The notes below the pieces were generated by a model that was not told the origin of the DNA, made no database searches, and saw nothing but the letters and a program-made list of their open reading frames with translations. 64,000 nucleotides of DNA from Marinosulfonomonas sp. (GTDB taxonomy: Bacteria > Pseudomonadota > Alphaproteobacteria > Rhodobacterales > Rhodobacteraceae), in NCBI GenBank assembly GCA_015488685.1, contig WFNH01000096.1, positions 1 to 64,000 of the forward strand. Direction: 5' to 3'. This document shows, in pieces, positions 53,846-62,571 of the stretch. How positions within the stretch are numbered: position 1 is the first letter of the stretch; the number at the start of each line of letters is the position of its first letter. A program made the translations under genes and the position numbers.

Positions 53846-53958
53846 TTCGATCCCCGATCATTGCTTGATCTGAACCTATGCACAGCGGCGCGGAAATACA
53901 ATCACTTGGCACAGCCGCGCCCAGCGATTAACACGGTAGAGAATGAGGGATAAATCAG

Positions 53959-54837
53959 ATGAAGAAGCAAGACGCCATGAACCGTGACTGGATCGCCACC
54001 GCCCGCACCCTTTCCCACGCGCTGCCGTTGTTGCAACGCTATGGCGGGGCCACTGTCGTTGTGAAATTCGGCGGACATGCGATGGGCGATGATGATGAAA
54101 TGGACAGTTTCGCCCGTGACATCGTGCTGATGCAGCAGGTCGGGGTGAACCCTGTGATCGTGCATGGCGGCGGGCCGATGATCAACCGGATGCTGGAGCG
54201 GCTGGGTGTCAAATCGGATTTTGTCGATGGCAAACGGGTGACCGATGCCGCCACCGTCGAAGTGGTGGAAATGGTGTTGTCGGGGCGCGTGAACAAACGG
54301 ATCGTGCAAGCCATCAACGACCAAGGCGGCAAGGCCGTGGGCCTGTCGGGCAAGGACGCGGGCCTGATGGTCTGCGAACAGACCAATCCGGCGCTTGGCT
54401 TTGTCGGCACACCGACGCGGGTCGATCCCAGCGTGCTGCATACCATGTTTGCCGCCGATACCATTCCGGTGATTGCGCCGCTGGGGGCCGGTCGCAAGGG
54501 GGAAACTTTCAACATTAACGGTGACACGGCAGCGGGTGCGATTGCCACAGCACTAAAGGCGGACCGTTTGCTGCTGTTAACCGATGTCGCCGGCGTCAAG
54601 GATGCGGGTGGCCAGGTGCTGACAGAGCTGACCCCTGACCAAATCCGCACGCTGACCGATGACGGGGTGATCGCGGGCGGTATGATCCCTAAAACCGAAA
54701 CCGCACTGGCCGCGATTGAGGGCGGTGTGCGCGGGGTGGTTATTCTGGACGGACGCGCGCCCAATGCCTGTTTGCTGGAACTTTATACCGACCACGGTGC
54801 AGGGTCGCTGATCCGAGCCGAACGGCCCGCCACCTGA
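53959..54837 (+). CDS. argB: Acetylglutamate kinase
   Basis: [35 protein letters not shown]. Confidence 0.96.
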   Translation: MKKQDAMNRDWIATARTLSHALPLLQRYGGATVVVKFGGHAMGDDDEMDSFARDIVLMQQVGVNPVIVHGGGPMINRMLERLGVKSDFVDGKRVTDAATVEVVEMVLSGRVNKRIVQAINDQGGKAVGLSGKDAGLMVCEQTNPALGFVGTPTRVDPSVLHTMFAADTIPVIAPLGAGRKGETFNINGDTAAGAIATALKADRLLLLTDVAGVKDAGGQVLTELTPDQIRTLTDDGVIAGGMIPKTETALAAIEGGVRGVVILDGRAPNACLLELYTDHGAGSLIRAERPAT

Positions 54838-54896
54838 CGCGATTGTGCACCCTGCAGGGTTTACAACGCACAGGGCTGCCGGTTTAGGTGGACGTT

Positions 54897-55691
54897 ATGG
54901 AAAACGAAGCACAAATCCGAGTGGGCATCTTTATCGCCCTGTTCCTGATCTTCGCGATTATCGAGGCCATCGTTCCGCGCCGCCCACGCACCCAAATGCG
55001 GCAACGGCGCTGGTTTACCAATTGGTCGATCATCATCATTGATTCACTGACGCTACGCATTCTGGCGATTGCCATGCCGCTGTTGGCTGTCGGGGCGGCA
55101 ATTGATGCCGGTAGGCTGGGATGGGGGCTGTTCAACCATCTGGATTGGCCGTTCTGGCTGGAAACCCTGCTGACGGTTCTACTGCTGGATTTTGCCATCT
55201 GGCTGCAACACCTGATCACCCACAAAATTCCGATCCTGTGGCGCCTGCACCGCGTTCACCATGCAGACCGTGACATAGATGTAACCACCGCCATCCGGTT
55301 TCACCCCGTCGAAATTGCCCTGTCTATGCTGCTGAAAATCGGGCTGGTTTACCTGTTGGGACCGTCTGCCTTTGCCGTGATTCTGTTTGAAATTATCCTG
55401 AATGGCACCGCGATGTTCAACCACGCCAATATCAAACTGCCGCTGAAACTGGATGCGATTGTGCGCACCGTTCTGGTCACCCCCGACATGCACCGCGTGC
55501 ATCATTCCGACATCCGCGATGAACATGACAGCAATTATGGCTTTGCCCTGTCAATCTGGGACCGGCTGTTTGGCACTTACATTGCGCAACCCAAAAAGGG
55601 CCACGATGATATGACGATCGGGCTGCAATGGCAGGATGATCGCCCGTCCAACCTTGCCTGGATACTGGCGCTTCCGTTCTTTCGCAAATGA
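54897..55691 (+). CDS. Sterol desaturase/fatty acid hydroxylase family protein
   Basis: His boxes HLITH, HRVHH, HRVHH. Confidence 0.93.
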   Translation: MENEAQIRVGIFIALFLIFAIIEAIVPRRPRTQMRQRRWFTNWSIIIIDSLTLRILAIAMPLLAVGAAIDAGRLGWGLFNHLDWPFWLETLLTVLLLDFAIWLQHLITHKIPILWRLHRVHHADRDIDVTTAIRFHPVEIALSMLLKIGLVYLLGPSAFAVILFEIILNGTAMFNHANIKLPLKLDAIVRTVLVTPDMHRVHHSDIRDEHDSNYGFALSIWDRLFGTYIAQPKKGHDDMTIGLQWQDDRPSNLAWILALPFFRK

Positions 55692-56338
55692 GTTACGCAG
55701 AGCTGCAATCCGCGTTGCAAGAACAGCATCTGGATATCTTCGGGGCCTTTTACCCAACGCCGCAGGATCAGGTGCCAGACGGCTGCCAAACCCTGTTGCT
55801 GATCGGCCCGCATGAACCGGGTTTCTGGAGCACCTTCAAAACCTCGCCCGAATTTTCTGACGGGTTGCCCGACCCGCTGGATCGCTGGTCAAAACATATC
55901 ATCATACCTTGGGCCATGGCCCGCAACGCAACCGCCCTGTTCCCATCGGACGGGCCGCCCTATGCGCCGTTTCTGGATTGGGCCAGACGTAGCGGGCGCG
56001 CGTGGGTATCGCCCGTCGGGATGCTGGTACATGACCACGCAGGGCTGTTCATTTCTTATCGCGCCGCCATTGCCCTGCCGGAGAAAATCGCCCTGCCACC
56101 TGCCGGTCAAAACCCGTGCAACAGTTGCAAAACACGCCCTTGCCTAACCGCCTGCCCCGTCAACGCGCTATTGAGTGATTACGATGTATCCGCTTGCAAG
56201 GCCTATCTGAATGGCCCAAGCGGAGGCGATTGTATGGGAAAAGGCTGTTTGGTGCGCCGCACTTGCCCCGCAGGGCGCAAATATGCCAGACTACCGGAAC
56301 AATCCGCATTTCATATGGCCTCGTTTAATCCGCAATGA
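55688..56338 (+). CDS. Ferredoxin-like (QueG-related) iron-sulfur protein
   Basis: NPCNSCKTRPCLTACPVNAL Cys cluster. Confidence 0.83.
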   Translation: MSYAELQSALQEQHLDIFGAFYPTPQDQVPDGCQTLLLIGPHEPGFWSTFKTSPEFSDGLPDPLDRWSKHIIIPWAMARNATALFPSDGPPYAPFLDWARRSGRAWVSPVGMLVHDHAGLFISYRAAIALPEKIALPPAGQNPCNSCKTRPCLTACPVNALLSDYDVSACKAYLNGPSGGDCMGKGCLVRRTCPAGRKYARLPEQSAFHMASFNPQ

Positions 56339-56838
56339 CCCTTCGTTTAATCCTGACACGACATGCAAAATCCAGTTGGGATGATCCGACGCTTGATGAT
56401 CACGACCGGCCATTAAATCGGCGCGGTTATGCTGCGGCCAAGGCGATTGGCGGATGGCTTAAGAAACATGATTATTGCCCTGAAAGTGTGATCTCGTCGA
56501 CTGCACGGCGCACGGCGGAGACATGGGCCGAAATTGCGCCTTCTTGCGCTGATACCGACAAGGTGCAGTTCACCTCGGCGCTTTATATGGCTTCGCCACA
56601 ACGGATGATGACCATCCTGCAAGGGTGTCGCGCGCAATCAACCATGATGCTGTCCCACAATCCCGGCACCGCTATGCTAGCCGAGGAGTTGGTTAACGCA
56701 GCGCCTAAACATCCCAAGTTTCACCAATACCCGTCGGCGGCAACAACCGTGATCAGTTTTGATGCTGACAGTTGGGCCGACATTACCCCGAATTCGGGGC
56801 AGGTCGAAGCCTTTGTGGTGCCCAAAGACCTGCTCTAA
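56335..56838 (+). CDS. Histidine phosphatase (SixA-like)
   Basis: LILTRHAKSSWDDPTLDDHDRPLNRRG. Confidence 0.92.
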   Translation: MTLRLILTRHAKSSWDDPTLDDHDRPLNRRGYAAAKAIGGWLKKHDYCPESVISSTARRTAETWAEIAPSCADTDKVQFTSALYMASPQRMMTILQGCRAQSTMMLSHNPGTAMLAEELVNAAPKHPKFHQYPSAATTVISFDADSWADITPNSGQVEAFVVPKDLL

Positions 56839-57638
56839 TGCTGCCTGAACTCGTAGGGGCCGTCCATGTCCCGCACCGTCACAGCATGGGTGATCAGCGC
56901 CTTTTCAGGCGTCCAGTGGTGCAACAGGAACCCCGGATCTGTCAGGTAAAACTGGGATGGCCGCGCTTGCGTCAGGTCCAGCGTCAACTGCATCCCCATG
57001 CTGGGGGCTGTTGTAACCACAGTGCCATTCCAGCGCGCGTGGGTTAGCAGGTGGATATGGCCACAAAGGATGCGCTGGATGTTGGGATATTCAGCCACAA
57101 TCGCGCCCAGCACATCTGCTCCGTCAAAACCATCGTGGTCGGTTTCCGGCACCCCGCATTTTAGCGGCGGGTGGTGCATGAATATAACTGTTGGCTGATC
57201 TTCACCCTCGGCCAGCATTTCCCTTAGCCACGCAGCGCGGGTGTTGCAAAATACCCCGCCAGATTTCCCCTGCGCCACCGTATCCAGCGCGATGATACGC
57301 AAGTCGGGACCATTGATAACATAGTTGATAAACCCGTCCGTGCGTGACGGAACCGCACCACCGCCAAACACGTCCCATAACACGTCGCGATCATCATGGT
57401 TGCCGGGCACCAGATACAGCGGGCTGTTCAGGGCGGCCAGAATACCGGCGGCACGCTGTGCCTCGTCATGGGTGAAATCATTGGTAACATCGCCCGACAG
57501 CAGCACCAGATCAGGCTGCATCGTCAATGCGTTAATGGCATCCACACAGCGCGACAGGTTTTCCGCCATCGGTGCAATACCGTTGGTTTTTAGACCCGGC
57601 CCCGCAATATGCGTGTCGCTGATATGGGCAATAAGCAT
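56835..57638 (-). CDS. Calcineurin-like phosphodiesterase (CpdA-like)
   Basis: IAHISDTHI; SGDVTND; VPGNHDDR; CGHIHLLTH. Confidence 0.93.
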   Translation of the reverse strand: MLIAHISDTHIAGPGLKTNGIAPMAENLSRCVDAINALTMQPDLVLLSGDVTNDFTHDEAQRAAGILAALNSPLYLVPGNHDDRDVLWDVFGGGAVPSRTDGFINYVINGPDLRIIALDTVAQGKSGGVFCNTRAAWLREMLAEGEDQPTVIFMHHPPLKCGVPETDHDGFDGADVLGAIVAEYPNIQRILCGHIHLLTHARWNGTVVTTAPSMGMQLTLDLTQARPSQFYLTDPGFLLHHWTPEKALITHAVTVRDMDGPYEFRQH

Positions 57639-57687
57639 CCCCGTCCCCCTTCGCGGTCAGGGCCACCATATCCGGTGGCCCCTTAGC

Positions 57688-58971
57688 TTAGTTGCCTTCA
57701 TCATTATCCAGGTTTGTCGGGGCGAAAACGCCACCAAAAGCGCCACTGCCACCCGAAGGTTTTTCCGCCTCAGGCTGGTCGGCATCCGCATCGTCGGACA
57801 GATTGCCCGGAGCGAATACACCACCAAAGGCACCACTGGGCTTGCCGCCAGTGTCTTCCTCTTCAGGTGCACCAAAGATATCCGGCCCTTGGCGCGCTTC
57901 GGATTGCGACTTGATCAGACGTTGCTCTTGCAGCTCTTTGATGCGGCGCTGGATCTCGGCCTGTTTGGCCTCGCGCACCTGAATTTTGCACTGTTCGGGG
58001 CTGTATTTCTGGGCGGTGCCGATCACAACAATCGCCACAAAGGCCAGTAGAACAAATACGATTGCAGCAGGATTGCCGGTCATGAATGATGGCAGGATGC
58101 CACCGGATTTCGCTTTTGCTTTACCCTGTTTGACCGCCTCTTGGCGTGCCTGATTGCGGCGGTAGGCCTCGAAGGCCAAAGCAGCGAATACCGTCAAGGT
58201 GATGATGATAAACGCCAATGCGGAAATTGACGGGTTGATACCCAATCGCACCTTTTGCGCCAGAACCGTCGTCAGGGTTTTATAGTCTACGATGGTAAAG
58301 GTGGTGGTGTTATAGTTCTCGAACGAGGCCAAAAATGCCAGCACCGAAGCCGATGCAATCGCGGGCCGCATGAATGGCAACAGGATTTTGCGAAACGCCT
58401 GTGTGTGGGTCGCCCCAAGGTCCAGTGCGGCTTCGGTCAGGCCGGGGTCAAACCGCTGCAGGCGGGCAACGAACACCAGCATGGCATAGGATGCAATGAA
58501 CGAGGACTGGCCAAGGATGGTCAGGAAAATTCCGTTATGGAACAGGTTGGACAGCATCGAACCATCCCCCGCCCCCAGAAAATTGCCCAATCGGTCCCAG
58601 AACACCAATGTGGAAATACCCAGAACAACGCCAGGCACCAGAATTGGCGCGATGATCAGCGTATAATAGGTAGAGCGGAATTTGGCCCAGACCTGTGTCA
58701 GCACGATTGATGCGGCCAGACCCATCGATACAGACAGGGCAACCGTACCAAGGCCGATGATTACGCTGTAAAAGATACCTTCGCGAATTGCGCTGTCATT
58801 CCACAGCACATTGAACCATTCATAGGTGAAACAGGCCCAGGGTGAAACCGACGGAAAGCCGGATGAATTGAAGGCGGTCAGGCTCATCACCACCAGCGGC
58901 CCCAGAAGGTAGCTGAAGAAGATGATCAGATAGACGCCAAGCGAAATGCGGATAAGGGCTTTGGAACTCAT
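57688..58971 (-). CDS. ABC transporter permease (PotC-like) with additional TM/coiled-coil/repeat C-terminal extension
   Basis: PotC-like core (EAALDLGATHTQAFRKILLPFMRPAI) then ~170-aa extension with two SGAFGGVFAPxNL repeats. Confidence 0.9.
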   Translation of the reverse strand: MSSKALIRISLGVYLIIFFSYLLGPLVVMSLTAFNSSGFPSVSPWACFTYEWFNVLWNDSAIREGIFYSVIIGLGTVALSVSMGLAASIVLTQVWAKFRSTYYTLIIAPILVPGVVLGISTLVFWDRLGNFLGAGDGSMLSNLFHNGIFLTILGQSSFIASYAMLVFVARLQRFDPGLTEAALDLGATHTQAFRKILLPFMRPAIASASVLAFLASFENYNTTTFTIVDYKTLTTVLAQKVRLGINPSISALAFIIITLTVFAALAFEAYRRNQARQEAVKQGKAKAKSGGILPSFMTGNPAAIVFVLLAFVAIVVIGTAQKYSPEQCKIQVREAKQAEIQRRIKELQEQRLIKSQSEARQGPDIFGAPEEEDTGGKPSGAFGGVFAPGNLSDDADADQPEAEKPSGGSGAFGGVFAPTNLDNDEGN

Positions 58972-59897
58972 TTGCCAATGTCCCCCATGTTCACTTTGAA
59001 GATGCGCATCACCGTCAGCACGATGATGATGGTCGAAACCAGCAGAACGATCGCATAGGCCGCCCCCTGATGCCAGTTAAGCGAGTTGAAGAACCACTGG
59101 TAAACCAGTTGGGTAAACCACAGGCTGCTTGGCCCGCCCAGAATTTGCGGCGCGGCCAGCGCACCGGCGGACAACATGAACACCATCGTGGCCCCCGAAA
59201 CGATACCCGGTTTGGCGTGTGGAATGACGATCCGGCGGTGGATACGCGGCCAACTGGCCCCCATATCGCGCGCTGCCTCGATCTGGTTTCGGTCCAGGCT
59301 TTCGATCACGTTATACATCGGGAACAGCATCAGCAGGATATAGGCATAGCCCAAACCGGCATATAGCGCGATGTCCTGACGAATGAAATCAATCGGCTCG
59401 CGTGTCAGATGCAGGAACATCAGGGCTTCGTTCAACAAGCCGCTATCGCCAAAGATGATCCGCAACGCAAAGGCGCGCAGGATTTCATTGATCCAGTAAG
59501 GGATGATCAGCAGCACAACCAGCAACCGGACAAACCCTGACCCCTTGGACTGGCCCAGAAAATAAGCCAGCGGATAACATAGGAAAATATTGAAGATCGT
59601 TACAGCCATCGCGGCCACAATTGTTTTCACAAACACCCACAAGTCGACCGTGTTATAGGTTTGGTGAGTGGCATCCGAGCCGTAAAGTAAGTGTTGATAG
59701 TTGCTAAGCGTATAAACATCCTTAGGCCCACCCACATCGGCCGGGGGCAGGTTGAACCGGAATGAAAAATCCAGCATCGAAAGCTGTGGCAGGATCACCA
59801 GAAAGATCAGCCAGAACCCGACCAACCCCATCAAAAGGCTGCCCATCACAACACCGTTGTTCCTGAAGAACTCGGAAAAGATCATTTTGTTTTTCAT
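58968..59897 (-). CDS. ABC transporter permease (PotB-like)
   Basis: EAARDMGASWPRIHRRIVIPHAKPGIVSG. Confidence 0.93.
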   Translation of the reverse strand: MKNKMIFSEFFRNNGVVMGSLLMGLVGFWLIFLVILPQLSMLDFSFRFNLPPADVGGPKDVYTLSNYQHLLYGSDATHQTYNTVDLWVFVKTIVAAMAVTIFNIFLCYPLAYFLGQSKGSGFVRLLVVLLIIPYWINEILRAFALRIIFGDSGLLNEALMFLHLTREPIDFIRQDIALYAGLGYAYILLMLFPMYNVIESLDRNQIEAARDMGASWPRIHRRIVIPHAKPGIVSGATMVFMLSAGALAAPQILGGPSSLWFTQLVYQWFFNSLNWHQGAAYAIVLLVSTIIIVLTVMRIFKVNMGDIGK

Positions 59898-59906
59898 GAT
59901 GCGCCC

Positions 59907-61019
59907 CTATTCCGACGCCAGTTCGCCGGCGGGCATAACCACCGCGTTATTCACATCATAATGCAGCGACAGATTCTCACCCCTGCCCGTAATATGGTCC
60001 TGCCCGACATTGGGAACTGCCATTTTGATCAGCTTGCCACCATCGCCCTCCAGAAACACGCTAAAGGAATTTCCTTCAAATTCTTCGTTCACCACATTCG
60101 CGGAAATGGTGGTCTTGTCATTGCCGGAATTGGAACCCAATTCCAACGCTTCGGGGCGGATGAACATCATTGCGTCATCGCCAACGCCCAGCTTGCCGAC
60201 TTGTGTTGGTGTAACCCGCGCCAACAAATCGCCAGAGCGGTTGGTGCCGATGACAGCTTCTTCGCCACTGATGGATTTGATTTTTCCGCGGAACACGTTG
60301 TTCTCGCCCACAAAAGAGGCAACAAACGGGGTTGCCGGATTGTCGTAAACATTGTGACCCGTGTCGATTTGGTCGATCACACCGGCTTTCATCACCGCCA
60401 CACTATCCGACATGGTCAGGGCCTCGCCCTGGTCGTGGGTGATGTAGATAAAGGTAATGCCAACCCGCTGCTGGATCTCCCGCAGTTCGGTGCGCATGTG
60501 CTGGCGCAGTTTCAGGTCAAGCGCCGACAGGGGTTCGTCCAACAGCAAAACATCGGGGTTGGCACACAGTGCCCGCGCAATCGCCACACGCTGTTTCTGA
60601 CCGCCGGACAGTTCGCTTGGCAGTTTGTCGCCCTGCCCTTCCAGCGCGATCATATCCAGCAATTCATCCGCCCGCTTGCGGCGCTCTCTGGCGCTTGCAC
60701 CGGTCACTTCCATTGAAAACGAGATGTTTTCCCAAATCTTCATCAGCGGGAATAATGCAAGGTTTTGAAAGATCAGCGCGGTTGGGCGTTTATTCGGGCC
60801 GATGCCCGCCATGTCATTGCCACCGATCAGAACGCGGCCATCTGACGGCTCGAGAAAGCCGGAAACCGCGCGCAATATGGTGGTTTTACCACAGCCCGAG
60901 GGGCCAAGGAACGAGAAGAACTCACCGCCGTTGATGTGAACATTTGCCTCGCGAACCGCGACAAAATCCCCGAATCTGATCCAGACATTTTCCAGATCAA
61001 CCGCAACACCAGAACCCAT
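59907..61019 (-). CDS. ABC transporter ATP-binding protein (PotA-like)
   Basis: GPSGCGKTTILRAVSG; LSGGQKQRVAIARAL; C-terminal TOBE-like. Confidence 0.95.
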   Translation of the reverse strand: MGSGVAVDLENVWIRFGDFVAVREANVHINGGEFFSFLGPSGCGKTTILRAVSGFLEPSDGRVLIGGNDMAGIGPNKRPTALIFQNLALFPLMKIWENISFSMEVTGASARERRKRADELLDMIALEGQGDKLPSELSGGQKQRVAIARALCANPDVLLLDEPLSALDLKLRQHMRTELREIQQRVGITFIYITHDQGEALTMSDSVAVMKAGVIDQIDTGHNVYDNPATPFVASFVGENNVFRGKIKSISGEEAVIGTNRSGDLLARVTPTQVGKLGVGDDAMMFIRPEALELGSNSGNDKTTISANVVNEEFEGNSFSVFLEGDGGKLIKMAVPNVGQDHITGRGENLSLHYDVNNAVVMPAGELASE

Positions 61020-61096
61020 GTGATTATCCCCGTTTTGAATTCATTAGTCGGGCCGCTTCGGACCCGTTAAGTCAGGCAATATGCCCGAAAATAGAT

Positions 61097-61123
61097 GTCC
61101 GGCCACACATGGTGCAGCCGGAC
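61097..61123. repeat. Hairpin between substrate-binding protein and ATPase genes
   Basis: GTCCGGC/GCCGGAC 7-bp arms with 13-nt loop. Confidence 0.5.
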
Positions 61124-61139
61124 AATATTTTCATATCGC

Positions 61140-62282
61140 TTACGAGCTTTGGAACTTGTTCACAAACTCGGTGCGGATGTCGGCATACCAAGGTGCCTCG
61201 GCAGGCCATGCATTCAGATTTGCCAGCGCATCGCCAGGATAGGCCTCGGAGAAGTTCTTGGCGTAATTTGCAGAAGCAAACTTGTCAGCGCCCAGAATCG
61301 GCGAGTTATAGCCGTGCTTGTCGATTGCCTTACCGGCATTTTCAGGGTTGTAGGCAAACTTGATCAGTTCATAAACCTGATCAATGTTCTTGGCACCCTT
61401 CGGCATTGCCAGACCATCAACCCAAGCCATCGCACCTTCGGCTGGTGCCTGATAGGTTACCGGCTCGCCAGCAGTTTTCAGCGCCAGCGGCGGACCATCC
61501 CAAGTCTGGCCAACAACAACACCATCATTCAACAGGCCGTTCTTCTGGCTGTCGGCGTCGTTCCAGATCAGTTTCAGGTTCTTCTTGCGGGCGATACACC
61601 ATTCGGTGATCTTCCCCCAAGTCTTGCGCATGTTCTCTTCGGACTCGTAAGCAGCCCAAACCGAACCCGGATCCATCTGACCGGATGCTTCCATGAACAG
61701 GCCGGCACACAGCATACCCGAGTGCGCACGGATCATGGTCTTGCCGGCATTGGCGTCATCCCAGATTTCGCCATAGCTCGGAACGCCAGACGCATCGGCA
61801 GGTGCCCATTTGTCAACGCGCCATGCCATGCCTTCTGTACCCCAGATGTGCGGGATCCATGTGTTGCCTTTGCCATCAAAATTCCATGCGTCAGGACCAA
61901 TTTTGGCCATAGCAGGGTTTGCAGCGTCAATCGGAATACGGCTCATGTCAAAGGGCTGCACCAGATCCAGCGGACCCCATTGCAGCGAACGGTTGTTGGT
62001 GGGGCCAATCAAGTCAGCGCCCGCGCCGTTCGAGGCTTTCATCTTGTTGATCAGTTCTTCGTTTGAACCGATACCGATGTAGTTCACTTTAATACCGGTT
62101 TCGGATGTGAACTGGGCCAGCATTTCTTCGGGCCAGTAATCCGACCAGTCCATCAGCGTCATTTCACCGGACGAGGCAAGCGCCTTGGAAACCAGCGCAG
62201 GTGTGGCCAGTGCAGCAGCACCGACAGCCGTGCCCGACTTCAGAAATGAACGGCGATTGAAAGTTGAGTTGGTTTTGGTCAT
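61140..62282 (-). CDS. Tat-exported extracellular solute-binding protein (PotD/PotF-like)
   Basis: RRSFLKSGTAVGAAAL Tat-type signal; polyamine-binding-like fold sequence. Confidence 0.92.
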   Translation of the reverse strand: MTKTNSTFNRRSFLKSGTAVGAAALATPALVSKALASSGEMTLMDWSDYWPEEMLAQFTSETGIKVNYIGIGSNEELINKMKASNGAGADLIGPTNNRSLQWGPLDLVQPFDMSRIPIDAANPAMAKIGPDAWNFDGKGNTWIPHIWGTEGMAWRVDKWAPADASGVPSYGEIWDDANAGKTMIRAHSGMLCAGLFMEASGQMDPGSVWAAYESEENMRKTWGKITEWCIARKKNLKLIWNDADSQKNGLLNDGVVVGQTWDGPPLALKTAGEPVTYQAPAEGAMAWVDGLAMPKGAKNIDQVYELIKFAYNPENAGKAIDKHGYNSPILGADKFASANYAKNFSEAYPGDALANLNAWPAEAPWYADIRTEFVNKFQSS

Positions 62283-62457
62283 GTAGTTTCTCCCTCCCGG
62301 AGAATTGTGGGGCGCCAATGCGGCACGCCCTCGGTTAACAGTCTAACATGCTCTTTGCTATTTAAGGACTTTACGTCTCGTTTTTGTGACAGCGCAGCGG
62401 CAAGAACGAAAAAAACGCCACGCAAAACAGAAATAGTTTAGCAGCAATAGGGCAAGC

Positions 62458-62494
62458 GTATATGTCCAGTTTTAATGTGCCGTATATCCAGTTT
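62458..62494. promoter_or_regulatory. Candidate MocR-type operator: direct repeats of TCCAGTTT phased by 22 bp
   Basis: GTATATGTCCAGTTTT (62458) and GTATATCCAGTTTG (62482); cores at 62465 and 62487. Confidence 0.5.
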
Positions 62495-62571
62495 GCTATT
62501 TGGCGGTTTTATTGGAAATTGAATCCCGCCAAAGTTGATAATCATATCATACCATTTAATACAATAATCAC

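Noticed and set aside
57660-57681. GGGCCACC-ATATCC-GGTGGCCC hairpin considered as a terminator
   Set aside because: No T-tract on either strand; may be an intergenic stem but not a supportable terminator call.
61095-62066. 323-aa plus-strand ORF
   Set aside because: Shadow of the Tat-exported substrate-binding protein gene.
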